Assembly (NCBI RefSeq): GCF_035594125.1
Contig: NW_026973672.1
Location: 1,108,501-1,172,500 of the forward strand
Length of the DNA: 64,000 nt
Source of the DNA: Scylla paramamosain
Taxonomy: Eukaryota; Arthropoda; Malacostraca; Decapoda; Portunidae
Reading direction: 5' to 3'
A program made the position numbers and the translations under genes. A model generated the notes under the pieces. That model had not been told where the DNA came from. It saw only the letters and a program-made list of their open reading frames with translations, and did no database searches. This document shows positions 41,284 to 58,117 of the stretch, piece after piece. The first letter of the stretch is position 1; each line of letters opens with the position of its first letter.

Positions 41284-44173
<2,890 letters not shown>

Positions 44174-44204
44174 GACTGCCAGTGATGGGACTGAAGAGCT
44201 GTGT

Positions 44205-44534
44205 GCGTGTCACGTGATAAAAAAATTCCTCCACGTGGAGTAACCCAGAGGTTGCCATAGTAACGCACATTCTCTTTCCTCATTGGTAGCAGCCCAGCCA
44301 ATAAGAGAGCGCGCTGCTTTCAAAACGCGGCGTTTACCGCTGTGTGTAACCGTTCCCATATGCTTCAATGTATCTCGAGCCGCTCGCCAAACGCGCGTTA
44401 GCAAGGGACCCAGACGTTAACGCGGCGTCAGGCAAAACGCCGCGTCACGTGTGACCGGTTCCATTGACTACCATTGACTTTGCTAACGCCGCGTTTGCTA
44501 ACGCGCGTTGGAAACGCCTCGTATAAACAGGGCC
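44205..44534 (-). repeat. H1 right TIR and subterminal repeats
   Basis: Contains AAACGCGGCGTTTACCGC, AAACGCGCGTTAGCAAGG, GTTAACGCGGCGTC and the terminal TIR ending AAACAGGGCC. The repeats face the same core word as those at the left end and are the likely binding sites of the element's proteins (inference). Confidence 0.88.
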
Positions 44535-44537
44535 TTA
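44535..44537. other. Shared TTA between H1 and H2
   Basis: A single TTA serves as the right target duplication of H1 and the left one of H2, so one element inserted at the target duplication of the other. Confidence 0.93.
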
Positions 44538-44713
44538 GGCCCTGTTTACACGAGGCGCTTTCCAACGCGCGTTAGCAAACGCGGCGTTAGAAACTACCGC
44601 TCACACGAGGCGCTTTCAAACGCGGCGTTAACGCGACGCTTGTGTTTGTGCGTGCATATGTGTGTGCCAAACAATGCACTGAATGCAGAGAGCAACAGAC
44701 AGTTTCAACCAGG

Positions 44714-44968
44714 ATGGATCTAGAAGAGGTAGCATGTGCTTGGATCTTGCATCGCCGTTTGAAGCGGCGCAAGCGGCGAGAAAGAAGATACTGGGTTCAT
44801 CCAATTTTACAAGACAGACTTACCCATGGCATGTATACAACCTTGTACCCGAGTTTAAGAGAACATGAAGACAAGTTTTTCAACTATTTTAGAATGTCAG
44901 TGAAATCATTCGATGAGCTGCTAATGTCAGGGGAAAGGGGAGAAAGCCATGTTGCTGCTCAGATGTAG
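44714..44968 (+). pseudogene. Truncated Harbinger transposase exon 1 in H2
   Basis: Same ATG and first 70 or so codons as H1 transposase exon 1 (to FDELL), then the deletion junction and a short out-of-context tail ending at 44968. No splice donor and no catalytic domain remain. Confidence 0.92.
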
Positions 44969-45018
44969 TATACAAGTTGAAATAGTTTAAAAAAATAAAT
45001 AATAAAGTTATTCTGTTA

Positions 45019-45208
45019 ACTTACCCATAGCTTGTTTCTCCTTAACCTCTCCTGAACTACAGAAGATATCTGCAATCTCTTCCCAGCATTTTTTTTTCAA
45101 ATTCCTATCTTTATAGTACGGGGACTGCATATCCCATAAGGCTGGACGTTTTTCTATTTAATTAATGAGAAGGTCAGTGTCTATTGCCTCAAGCCTTTGC
45201 TCCGCCAT
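45019..45208 (-). pseudogene. MADF exon 1 remnant in H2 with early stop
   Basis: Copy of H1 MADF exon 1 starting at 45208. Codon 17 is a stop: GAA in H1 is TAA here, at 45160-45158. The second exon is deleted, so no functional product is expected. Confidence 0.9.
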
Positions 45209-45570
45209 GACTGCCAGTGATGGGACTGAAGAGCTGTGTGCGTGTCACGTGATAAAAAAATTCCTCCACGTGGAGTAACCCAGGGGTTGCCATAGTAACG
45301 CACATTCTCTTTCCTCATTGGTAGCAGCCCAGCCAATAAGAGAGCGCGCTGCTTTCAAAACGCGGCGTTTACCGCTGTGTGTAACCGTTCCCATATGCTT
45401 CAATGTATCTCGAGCCGCTCGCCAAACGCGCGTTAGCAAGGGACCCAGACGTTAACGCGGCGTCAGGCAAAACGCCGCGTCACGTGTGACCGGTTCCTAT
45501 AGACTACCATTGACTTTGCTAACGCCGCGTTTGCTAACGCGCGTTGGAAACGCCTCGTATAAACAGGGCC

Positions 45571-45573
45571 TTA
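45571..45573. other. Shared TTA between H2 and H3
   Basis: A single TTA is both the right target duplication of H2 and the left one of H3. Confidence 0.92.
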
Positions 45574-45703
45574 GGCTGCTTACACACGAGCGTTTCCGTA
45601 CGCGCGTTCGGGTGCGCGACGTTTTAACTTTCAATGGAGTGCAATGGGACCTTTCACACGACGCGTTGCACGCGCTAGCAACGCCGCGCAGACGCTGGAG
45701 CCA

Positions 45704-45743
45704 GCAAGGACGCGAGCGTTCATAATGACGCTCGCGTCCTTGC
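45704..45743. repeat. 16 bp perfect hairpin in H3
   Basis: 45704-45719 is the exact reverse complement of 45728-45743 with an 8-base spacer. It lies in the subterminal part of H3, which is rich in ACGCG words. It could be a protein-binding palindrome or a cruciform. Confidence 0.9.
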
Positions 45744-46038
45744 CGGGTATTCGTTTCAATGGGAGCTTGCACACGGGCGTTCGGTTACGCGCGCACGCAG
45801 GTCCTGCTGCCATATCAGTCATTACTTTCAGCTGGGGGTGAGAGGCCAGTCACCCATCCCGTCCCGCTCATGTGGACAGAACTCTGGTGTGTACTGCATT
45901 TGGGTGTGATGTAGCAGTTTTATTGTTTATAGTAAATGTGTATAGATACTACTGGAAAGAATTGATATAGTACATGCATGCATACATCGCGTAGCCTACT
46001 ACAATTAATTAATGAACTAACATTTTCAGACGACTAGA

Positions 46039-46140
46039 ATGGCAGACTATCACAACACGGAAGAACTTATTTCCGAAGTAGGGAAGAGGCCTGTCCTGTG
46101 GGATCCTACGACCGAAGAATATAAAAACAGGAACAGGAAG
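46039..46140 (+). pseudogene. MADF N-terminal remnant in H3
   Basis: ATG at 46039 followed by EELISEVGKRPVLWD..EYKNRN, clearly the first part of a MADF domain and similar to H1 MADF residues 12-36. It is cut at about 46140, where transposase sequence of the other strand begins. Confidence 0.88.
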
Positions 46141-46307
46141 AATTTGCCATCGTCCGCTTTTAATTCTTCATAAAGGGTATAAAACTCGCCCTGCAACAAT
46201 CTGTTGTTGTTTATAGGGTGAACCCAAAGCTGACGACGGTTTCTCTTCTTCTTCACTGCTTGTATTGCTGCATAAGCAATCACAGCTTTCTTTCGTGCAC
46301 CCTCCAT
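46135..46307 (-). pseudogene. Transposase N-terminal remnant in H3
   Basis: From the ATG at 46307, the basic stretch, WVHPI, FYTLYEEL and DGKFF correspond to residues 1-55 of the H1 transposase. The frame then runs through the deletion point into antisense MADF sequence, which is meaningless. Confidence 0.88.
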
Positions 46308-46470
46308 CTTGAGGAGACAGTTGGTGACTGAGAGGAGGTACGCTCGAGAACGTAGGCTGGAGGCAGGGCGAGAAACGCGAACGCGGGGCAAACGCGTGTA
46401 CAAAAAATATGACGCGTTCTGTGCGTCCGTTCGACGCGCGTACAAAAACGCTCGTGTGTAAGCAGCCTTA

Positions 46471-48800
<2,330 letters not shown>

Positions 48801-48805
48801 GTTTA

Positions 48806-49160
48806 AGAAGTTGCCATTTTCCACCACTATTTTCACGCTAACTCTTCCTCTGATCTTGCTAACTGCATGCCTGCCCTCCTCCCGTGGCCACGCTGCACAC
48901 GACTTTCTTCCTCTCACTCCTATCTCGTCCACCTCCCTAATGTAAGAGTTAACCAGTAGTCTCAAATCTTCATCCCTTTTACTGATGAACTCTGTAACTC
49001 CCTGCCTACTTACGTATAGTATTTCTTCCTTCCTACGACTGGAACTCAAGAAGGGAGGTCTCAAGACATTTATTCTCAAATTCTGGATAATCCCTTTGGC
49101 TCTTTCCTTCAAGATCTGGCCTTTTTCCCCTTTTTTTTTTTTTTTTTTTTGGTGGTCGTA
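48806..49160 (+). pseudogene. 3' fragment of decayed non-LTR retrotransposon
   Basis: In one frame it encodes VAIFHHYFHAN, then SSDLANCMPALLPWPRCTRL, a stop, then SQIFIPFTDELCNSLP and another stop. This is the HRR..YFH-N..L..P / FIP-T--LWNSLP region near the C-terminus of CR1/Jockey-like polyproteins. It is 5'-truncated after a (TG)n tract and ends in a T-rich stretch at about 49130-49150. The segment 48990-49100 is homologous to the minus strand of 54240-54400. The two stops show it is old. Confidence 0.7.
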
Positions 49161-49429
49161 GGCTGGAGCCTCTGAAACCAGTCATGATGGCAAGGAAAAG
49201 TTGCAAAATACGTTTCTAGGCTGATGGTGAGAGATACACGATCCCTCTCTGCATTTATCTGAGCAGGGAAGGACAGGCAGGGTCGCCGCGTGTCCGCCCG
49301 TTTGTCTGTCTGTCTGTTCGTGTGTCTATCTGTCTGTCTCTCAGTGGCATGGACTTACGCATACTAGAGTTGGTATGTTAATGAAAAAAGTTTTCTCGTT
49401 TATTCACGTGAACCGGCAGATCACGAGGC

Positions 49430-49460
<31 letters not shown>

Positions 49461-49554
49461 GAGAGACAGACAGACAGATGGGCGGGGCTGTCCGGTGAGC
49501 CTCCCCATTCCTTCCACACACACACACACACGAGATAGATATTTGACTAAAAAC

Positions 49555-49612
<58 letters not shown>

Positions 49613-50815
49613 TTTCCTAAATGTATGAATTTCTCTCTCTCTCTCTGGCCATGTATTTTTTTTCTTTAATTTTCCCAAGTATTCCGAATGTTAACACAGG
49701 AAGACTCCAGAACAATGGTACCCCGTCACCCTATCCTCTACACCTCCCCCTCTGCCTCTCATTACCAAGAGATCACCAGCACGTGTTCCTCGCCTTTGGG
49801 AAGCTCTCATGACCCTTACAAGAAATCCCCACCTCGCCGTTCCAGATTAGCAAGAGAAGCGCCGTGTGATGCTGCAAACTTTCCTCCGTTGGTAATGTTG
49901 TTGTGATAGAGGCACGGCTGTTTCATGTGCATTGTTTTTCTTTCAGTGTTGTCTTGTATGTTTCTTGTGCGTTTCTTATATTATTAGTAGCAGTAGCTAG
50001 GTGGTCCTAGCAGACCCTGGCTGGCCCTGCCCTGGCCCTGGCTTGCCTCAGCCCTGAATTTCTAAAGTATTAATTTCAAGGCGTCTTTAGAGAATTGAAG
50101 TATTTACAGGTGTTTTCGTTGTTTCAGGTGAGACAGGATCAATTTTTTGTATGCATGTATGTATATTTGGCATTAAAATAAAAATAGATCTAAAAGTTCA
50201 AATATACCTTTAAAAATATTATATTTAAAAGAGCAATGTTTCATTAGTGATTAATTATACCTTTCATTAAGGTTTATCATAATTACGATTTCACAAAGTC
50301 CATACATCAACAATAATAATAATAATAATAATAACAATAATAATAACAGACTTACCCGGCGAACTAGTGCAGGTCAGGCTTGAACGAGCTGGTAATGGTG
50401 GTGGTCGTGGAGGTCTTCTCTTTTTCCTAATCATCTTTTTTCTTCTTTTGCTATCACTTTCTAACTCCTTTTACTATTCATTTCATATTTGTCTTCCATC
50501 CCTTACTTTCCTTACTTTTATCCTTACTTTTTATCTATCTTTGTACTTTATTTTTTTATCACTACAATTAGACAGTATTTTTCAATTTTAATTTTTTGCT
50601 TTTTATTTGATTTGACTTTTTTTTACATACATTTTACTCATTCACTTCACTTTTTACATAATGTTTCTTTATTTTCTCTTACTATGACTTAATTTATTGT
50701 TTCTTACTTCACATGTATTCCTTTCTTATTAATCGAGCTTATCAACACTTCTTAAACACCATTCGATTTTAAAAATTACTTTCCTTTTCTTACACTTATT
50801 CACTGTTTTACTTTA
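49161..50815. other. Gene-free region
   Basis: Contains (CAGA)n at about 49429-49480, (CA)n near 49515-49531, (GA)n at about 49556-49610, (TAA)n near 50312-50346 and a T-rich low-complexity stretch at about 50405-50700. No gene recognised. Confidence 0.7.
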
Positions 50816-50946
50816 TTCCTATGCTATTAGACTGGTAGTAGTAGTAGTAGTAGTAGTAGTGTTTTACTTTATTCCTATGCTATTAGACTGGTAGTAGTAG
50901 TAGTAGTAGTGTTTTACTTTATTCCTATGCTATTAGACTGGTAGTG

Positions 50947-50984
<38 letters not shown>

Positions 50985-50990
50985 CAGTCA
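50810..50990. repeat. Three-unit tandem repeat each ending in (TAG)n
   Basis: GTTTTACTTTATTCCTATGC followed by TATTAGACTGGTAG occurs three times (from about 50810, 50860 and 50909). The units are nearly identical but their (TAG)n tails differ in length; the last tail is longest, to about 50984. Confidence 0.93.
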
Positions 50991-51575
50991 GTCTGTCAGT
51001 CAATCATTTATTCTTTCTCATAATATACAGTAAGCTGTACGAGTACATCACAATGATGATGAGAGGAACATACATATGTACGTACTGAAGATGTGTGTTG
51101 AGTATGTGTGAGGAGTACTGAACTTACATAATAAATTAGTATAGCATATTATGCATATGGTTTTCGGTTATGATACCGTTTCTTCCACACACACACACAC
51201 ACACACACTGATTACATTAAATTTTGACGTCAAAGCCTGCGCAAGTAGGAGCTGTACCTACCTTGCATATTCTCTTTCTCATGACGGCGGTCAAGGAACA
51301 CCACACACACGTCAGCGGAGGGAAAGGAGGAAAAGAATAAAGAGAAGGAAGAAGACGAAGATGACATGGCGGCGGTGGTGGTGGTGATGGTTGTCGAGTA
51401 ACACACAGCTTGCTTCCCTCCACCACCTCAGCCACACTTCACAGCTCCACCACACCTTCCTCACACACACAGCAGCCCAGTGTGGTAGTGTTCAAGTCAC
51501 CGTCAAAGTAGCCTAACTCACAGCGTCAAGAGATAGAAGTGTTCAGCGAGGAGCCACAAAACACGCCACAGCAGA
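50991..51575. other. Gene-free region
   Basis: Anonymous, with (CA)n at about 51186-51208 and a GAA/GGA-rich run near 51315-51400. No gene recognised. Confidence 0.65.
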
Positions 51576-51579
51576 GAAA

Positions 51580-51982
51580 TGCGCGCGCAAACTGGAGATG
51601 AGTTTTGTGCTGTTGACTGTTCACATTTGAGTTTTGTGCTGTTGACTGTTCACATTTGTTGTCTTAGTTTAGCTAATAGAATAATAAGTACATTTTATTT
51701 ATTTACAAGTGGAAGTAAAAGAACTGCTAAATATCCGGTATCTCAAGCCATACGCTCTTCACATGGAAGAAGCGGCAACACCGCGTGTTAGCGCGCAAAC
51801 AGGATACGAGTCTTGTGCTGTTGACTGTTCACATTTATTGTCTTAGTTTAGCTAATAGAATAAGAAGTACTTTTTGTTTATTTACAAGCGGAAATAAAAG
51901 AACTGCTAAATACCCGGTATCTCAAGCCATACGCTCTTCACATGGAAGAAGCGGCAACACCGCGTGTTCCAGCAATGTCGTG
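51580..51982. repeat. Tandem duplication of about 180-210 bp
   Basis: Two close copies starting GCGCGCAAAC (51582 and 51791) and ending GCGGCAACACCGCGTGTT (51769-51786 and 51951-51968). The first copy contains an extra internal repeat of GAGTTTTGTGCTGTTGACTG, at about 51599 and 51630. A few percent divergence indicates a recent duplication. No coding or terminal LTR signature seen. Confidence 0.93.
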
Positions 51983-52557
51983 AGCTGATGTCTGGCCCAC
52001 CTCCTCAACTCTCCATTTCAGCATATTTCCTCCCAGGCTTGTTTCTTCTGCTGTATATTAAGAGCCTGTCGTTTGGATACGAAAATAGATAAATAAAAAT
52101 AAGTAAAATGTACTTATTTTTCGAAAAATAAAATCACAGCTAGACTAGATTTTATTATGAATCATTACTGTTATAGTCTTATAATAATAAATCAAATATC
52201 AAAACAATGCCAACTCCATTAATAGAAAAGAAAGAATAATAGAAAAGAAAGAATAATGATATTGAGCCGAAATGTTTTTTTTTTTTTTCCTCCTTTCCTC
52301 GGTACCTAGTCACTTTTCCTCCCCTTCATACTTTTCCTCTACCCTTCACCTTTCTTCCTTATCCTACTGCTATATAACACTTATCCTACTGCTATATAAC
52401 ACGAGTCTAGAAACAGCTAGAAATCCTGAAATTTACGCTAAATATTGACGGGGAGAAACTGTTACCGTGGCAGAGACGGGGCGGGGTTGGGCTGGGCTCG
52501 GCGGGGCTCGGCAGGTTGGGCCCCAAGGATACTGTGGTGTTTGTGTGTCTGCCCTTT

Positions 52558-52600
<43 letters not shown>

Positions 52601-52622
52601 CGCGCGTTTAACTGAATAGCTG

Positions 52623-52684
<62 letters not shown>

Positions 52685-53563
52685 CAAAAAAACGGAAGTA
52701 TTGGTTTGATGGTTGATTACTCTTAGGTTATAGTTGAACGTTACATTGACGTCACGAAAGAAAAAAAGGAAAGAAATTGCAATGTAACGTTTTCTTCACT
52801 GAGGACGACACCTGCATCACAGCCACTGACGGTGACTCGCTGCACTCTTACAAGAAGTGAAGGAAAGGAAGCCTAACGATGCCTAACGATGCTTAACGAA
52901 GGGCCTGCATCACCATCTCCTGACTCTTCTCCACACATTCACAAAAAAGTGGCCGCTTTGCCGCGCTGCCCAACGAGGAGTAGCTCTGCGTCACTACCCT
53001 ACCGGCGGGGACACTTCCCAAAGCTGACTTAAAAAGCAAAGCCCTGGAAGCAAGGAAGGCGGTCAAGTTGAGCGCACGTAAGCCAGAGAACAGCCTCATC
53101 AGCTCACCAAAGTCAGTGTGGCAAGACGCACGGCAGCAAGTAGCAGATAGTCATCAGCCCCGTCCTCGCCTTCACAACGCCCACAAAACCAGTCATCAGC
53201 GTCATCAGGTATTGATTGTCAGTCGTCTCGCCCTAAGAAAAGTATCCACTCCCGCCCCTCCGAGGACCATGAAAGCTGCCCACCGAGCTGTCTGCCCGGG
53301 GCCGTCTTAAAGAGAAGGATTCTATCTGCTGAAGGGAAGGTAACTGAAGGGAAGGATGAGTTCTTACATAAAGACTGGCGCGTGTGTACCGGTGTGCAAG
53401 AACGGCAACAATAATAGCAGCAGCAGCAGGAGGAGGCGGAGGAAGAAGAGTCTTAGTAATTGACACTTGGAGACAATAATTCAGAAGGTGAAAATGGACT
53501 TAATACATAAACAATAAATCAGTTTGGCCTGTCCTTGTTTTTAGCTTTCTTTTTTATTATTAT

Positions 53564-53618
<55 letters not shown>

Positions 53619-54229
53619 GGTAAAAAGAAACAAGAAATAGAAGCAAATGCATAATAAAATGACGACAAAGACGATAACAAAGAAAATATAAGTAAAAACA
53701 AGATGAACAACATGACAACGATAACGAACAAGAATCACTATACTCTACCTCCTCCTCTTAGCACAAAAGACACCGCTGAGCCATACACACACATGTTCAG
53801 TAACTAACCACGGCCACCCTCAACCAGATTCAGTCGCTCGAGCGTCACTCACGTCCACTGCTGACTCGCTGGCTCGCTGCCCCATTGCTTCGCTCCTCAT
53901 CCTTCTCGAATACACGAGGTGAAAGGCTAGCCAGGTACTCACATCCTCGTTCTCTGCTCTCCACCAGGGGACAAAAAGGCCTCTTACTATCCATGGGTTG
54001 TGATATGAAAGTGAAATTATAAGTACTGGTAGGCTTACAGATATACGAGTACTACTAAGCATATTTGTAACGCTGGCACACTTTTGAGGCTTTTTGCAAT
54101 AAAATATATATATAATGTTGCTTTGGTCTCGTTTTCACCTCTTGTTCCTCTCTAAGATTTTGTTTTTCCATATTGTATTTTTATGTTCTTATTTACTTTT
54201 TATTGATAAGAGGGTATAGGAAAAATAAA
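51983..54229. other. Gene-free region with TG and GA tracts
   Basis: (TG)n at about 52564-52598 and 52624-52682, CAG/AGG run near 53415-53450, (GA)n at about 53570-53614. Short frames at 52893-53310 show no known domain. Confidence 0.65.
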
Positions 54230-54400
54230 TAAATAAAAAGGCCCACTGAAGGTTCTAGTCCACAAAAAGTGCAGTCAAGAGGGCTGTCCAAAATTTGAGG
54301 ACTAGTGTAATGAAACATTTCCTCTCGAAACAGTTCAGGTTATAAGCAGGAGGTAATACAGAAGCAGGCAGAGAGTGGTGCTTGTCTCGCTTGTCTATTT
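54230..54400 (-). pseudogene. 3' fragment of decayed non-LTR retrotransposon
   Basis: Read on the minus strand it gives SLPASVLPPAYNLNCF, the C-terminal end of the same type of polyprotein as at 48806-49160, then a 3' UTR with blocks also found there (CTCAAATTTTGGA, GCCTTTTTATTTATTT). Only the last part of the element is present. Confidence 0.6.
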
Positions 54401-54872
54401 CATATCTATAATTTTTCATATTTCTTTTGAGACCAAAGTTACCTTTAGAGTTATATGAAAGCGACGAAGGAACGTAGAAATAATTAATATTTTTATATTA
54501 TTTTCACCTTATTGGTGTTATTTTATTTTGTTCTTTTTCTTTTGATAATTTCTGTCTTTTATGGAATAGTTGATTGAGTGACTTCCTTTTAATTCTCTTA
54601 TTTTATTTTTATTTCTGCATTTCATTTATTTTCTTCCCTTAAAACCGAAATTGCCCTTGTAATATTTTAAATGGGAAATAAAGTTGCCTTCAAACAAATC
54701 ACTTTTTACCTCTTTTTCCCTTTTTTCCCTCCACTCCCTCGCTGCCGCCTGCCAAAATTAATATCCACAGGAAGGGCGTTGCGTGTCCTTGGAAACAGAA
54801 GCAATTAAGCCCTATGATATTATGCACAATGTTATTATTTTCGCTAATAGGAATAATAGTAATAACAACTCT

Positions 54873-54918
<46 letters not shown>

Positions 54919-55032
54919 AGTAGCGGAGCGGATGTAAAAAATTCGGCCATGTTTTCCTCAACATATTAATCATATTCTGGAATTTTAATATATATACGAA
55001 TTAAAAATACATCACTCGCTGCTGTGTTCTGC

Positions 55033-55079
<47 letters not shown>

Positions 55080-55499
55080 GGGCGAGCGCAAAGGTACAAA
55101 ATAAAGCTGGTATTGTTCGTGGGAAGGGTAAAAACACTTGGTCTTGTGATTAATTAAGCGTACGCGGTAGTAGGAGACAATGAGATGAATTTTGACCTGA
55201 CTATTTGGTAATCCCGTGTGTGTGAAAGCCTCCCACACACACGGGAGAGGCACACTCCATCATGAGCAGCAGCGAGTAGGAGGCGGCGGCGGAGGAAGGA
55301 GAATATCTGTAATTGAGGGCAATGACCCAGAACACCCAAGCTCATGCAATCTGATCTAGCTGAAATACCGGCTGTCCGTCTTTCATCTTGTCTTCTTTTA
55401 GGTTAAGATGTTACTGGCCTTTTCTTTTTTCTGCCTCCGCAACCTATTATATTAAAGTAGGGGTGTTTTGTTATTTTTTCACCTGAAATTCCTAGACAA
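54401..55499. other. Gene-free region with TG and GA tracts
   Basis: (TG)n at about 54873-54914 and (GA)n at about 55036-55075 in otherwise anonymous AT-rich sequence. No gene recognised. Confidence 0.7.
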
Positions 55500-55870
55500 G
55501 TCACTTCACTCCATTAACATTATCTGATAAGTATGTGAAACCTCTAAGAATGTATTTCTTGTTTACTTCTTTTCACTTATCCAACTCTCTCATTCTTTAT
55601 AGTGTCTTATTTCGGCATCAGTTACCCAGTTCACCCTCTTCACCGTTTAAACATTCTACATATTGTTAAGTCTCTGAAATCTGCAAAGAATTTCTCTCCT
55701 TCTCTCCTTCTCCATTTCTTTTCTTTCATATCTATCCACTGTTCTCTTCTCTCGTGTTAAGATTTATTGCAGTCACTTCATTTCGCTAAATTTTTCTAAT
55801 AAATGTCTGGAATCCCCAAGGATTTTCTCTCCCTCTCCACTTCTTCCCACTCGCAGGCTCATAAGCTCTA
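55500..55870. repeat. Decayed tandem array, unit about 135 bp
   Basis: GTGAAACCTCTAAGAATGTA at about 55535, CTGAAATCTGCAAAGAATTT at about 55674 and CTGGAATCCCCAAGGATTTT at about 55807, each preceded by CACTTCA--C..TTAA..T and followed by a pyrimidine-rich block (TTTCTCTCC...CACTTCTT). Confidence 0.55.
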
Positions 55871-56750
55871 ATGCTTATCTATCTCTCCTCGTGTGTTTTT
55901 GTTCTTATCATTAAAATAATGCGCCTCCTTTACCTTCTTAACCTTCCAGCGGCGGATCGTTTATAATAATACCTAACTACATTCTTTCCCACTAACTTTT
56001 CCAGCCAAGACTGATTTTACTCTTCAAATCTGACTCAAATATTTTCTTCTCCCTTGCTGTTTAGTTTGGTCTCACAAAACTCATCCAGATACATTTTACA
56101 TACATTTTTATTTTTTTTTTCAGAACCATTTTTATTCTGATTACAAACACTCATGCTCAGACAAAGAGATTATCTTTGTGTTCAACTTTTTTCTTTGATG
56201 TCAGAATATTTCTACGTTAAGCTTCTGTAGCACTTTTCCCTATGTTAAAATTTTTATTGCACTAACGACACTGGCTGGAACCTTCCGCTCATGCTAAAAC
56301 GAAACAAACGTAAGTAAAATCTTCCCCTTCCCACTCTTATTTTTATACATCACAGACAACGCAGCATTTACGTCCTGTTCACACAACAACTTCCCTCCTC
56401 ACGAGTCTCTTTATCCTAATTAGTCAGCACATTAAAGGACTTAAGATAGATGAATAACACTAAAAACAGTAAGCACGGAGTGGTATGTTACTCAACTATT
56501 CACCATGACTGCACATTTAACTGAATACAAGTTTACTGTCCCTCCGCCACTGTTCTGTCTTGTTGCTTATGACAAAACACAATGTAATATAGGAATACTT
56601 GGTTTTGTTCCCACCTGTCTAAGCTGCAGGTAAGGTTATGAGTACTGTAACACCCACTCAGGGGCGTCACACAAGGGTATTTCTTCTTGGTATATTATTA
56701 CGCCTCGTTATTGACACTCGTTCATTCTTGTGTGTGTTCACTTGTCCCAT
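55871..56750. other. Gene-free AT-rich region
   Basis: Anonymous AT-rich, pyrimidine-rich sequence. Nothing recognised. Confidence 0.6.
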
Positions 56751-56815
56751 ATGGTGAACGTGAGGGTGAACGACAGGGTGAACGTGAGGGTGAACGTGAG
56801 GGTGAACGGTCCAAC
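56751..56815. repeat. 12 bp minisatellite (GGTGAACGTGAG)n
   Basis: About five head-to-tail copies of GGTGAACGTGAG with one GACA variant. Confidence 0.92.
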
Positions 56816-56939
56816 TGGAAAAGGACCCTTAATTAATCTCTATGCAATACAAAATTAACATAAGTAACATCACAAAGTCCACATGAAGGCATTGGAGCAA
56901 CACATTAATGAAATCACTATGAACACGTGTAAAAAAGAA

Positions 56940-57095
56940 AAAAAAAATAACAAATACATGATAAATAAACTACTAGATGATAAATAAACTACTAGCTAAC
57001 AAGCTATGGTGACTATCCTTAACAAATACATGATAAATAAACTACTAGATAAATAAACTACTAGCTAACAAGCTATGGTGACTATCCTTACGGTG
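56940..57095. repeat. Tandem duplication of about 75 bp
   Basis: AACAAATACATGATAAATAA, ACTACTAGAT and CTAACAAGCTATGGTGACTA occur twice in order, from about 56949 and 57021. The first copy has an extra inner repeat of GATAAATAAACTACTAG. Confidence 0.9.
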
Positions 57096-57884
57096 TAAAG
57101 ACCCTTCTGGGTCACAAATCTCACATGAATGTTTGATTACCTAACTATGACAATTTACGTTGAAATATCACAAAAACACAACATATATGTAACAGTTCTA
57201 GGTGTAAGGTAAAGTAAATACAACAGGAGAGAATAACAAGCAACAAATTACTACACATTCCCAATATATTCCTAAACCTATCACAAATGTAATAGAGGAA
57301 CACTCACCAGTCGCTGGCGCTCACAGGGAATAAATCCACAGGCTTCAATCCAACAAGGTGTGTGCGGCTGCTATACCACAGACAGACTACCGGCTTGACC
57401 TCCCTCCCTGAGCCACCTTCCCTCGGTTTCCCGCTCGAGGGATTCATACACGAATGAAACACTCATTAACACTCATTATTCCCAGGTAGTTATCATATGA
57501 AACGAGCAAATACTATGAAACAAACAAATATGAAACGAGCAATATACAGAAATAATTTGTATAGTGACCACCATCAAACACCATGTGTTACAAGTACACC
57601 ATTGCTCTGTCTAGACCCTCATCACCAAACACGAGGAACACTCTCTCATTTCCCGTCTGTCCCCAGTGCAGGTAAGGTTAACAGTATTTATGTAATAGCA
57701 AAACTGTGTATTGGTGGGCAGGTTCGCACAATCAGTATTTAATAATGCTGTAGGAATAATAGATGCTTGCCACTCTGGTATTCTGCCCCTCCACCTTACT
57801 TTCCACACGTCCAAAGTAGCGATGGTGGTGGCAGCAATAATAAAAGCAAAGTTTTCAGTATGTAATTCTCTTCCTCTTTTTATT

Positions 57885-57967
<83 letters not shown>

Positions 57968-58117
57968 GGATCCTGGAAAGCAGAGCAACACATTTACACA
58001 AGTCAGCATGAACATCCTTATCTGAAGAGTAATTAATTACGGTGACAGAATTATCTGGCGCAGCTGGAGGTGCAGTGCCGTGCCAATGCTTCTTGCGGCA
58101 AATGTCTGCAACATAGG
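57096..58117. other. Gene-free region with CT tract
   Basis: A long perfect (CT)n at about 57890-57967. No gene recognised. Confidence 0.7.

Larger units (their letters stand above)
44538..45570 (+). mobile_element. Internally deleted Harbinger derivative (element H2)
   Basis: 1033 bp element nearly identical to H1 at both ends, lacking the H1 segment 41493-43888 (2396 bp). The junction carries a 4 bp microhomology TGCT (H1 41489-41492 and 43885-43888). The flanking TTA is at 44535-44537 and 45571-45573. The near identity to H1, a few substitutions and small indels, indicates a recent common source. It is non-autonomous and would depend on proteins supplied by an intact element. Confidence 0.96.
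45574..46467 (-). mobile_element. Internally deleted Harbinger of a second family (element H3)
   Basis: 894 bp element with inverted ends GGCTGCTTACACACGAGCG (about 35 bp TIR, two mismatches), flanked by TTA at 45571-45573 and 46468-46470. The ends share the ACACGAG-CG / ACGCGCGTT pattern with H1 and H2 but belong to a different family. Inside are only the start of a MADF gene (+, 46039) and the start of a transposase gene (-, 46307), in opposite orientation to H1. Everything between their first exons is lost. Confidence 0.93.

Noticed and set aside
51580..51982. Pair of LTRs
   Set aside because: The copies are directly adjacent with no internal region, no TG...CA ends and no primer-binding site; a plain tandem duplication explains them.
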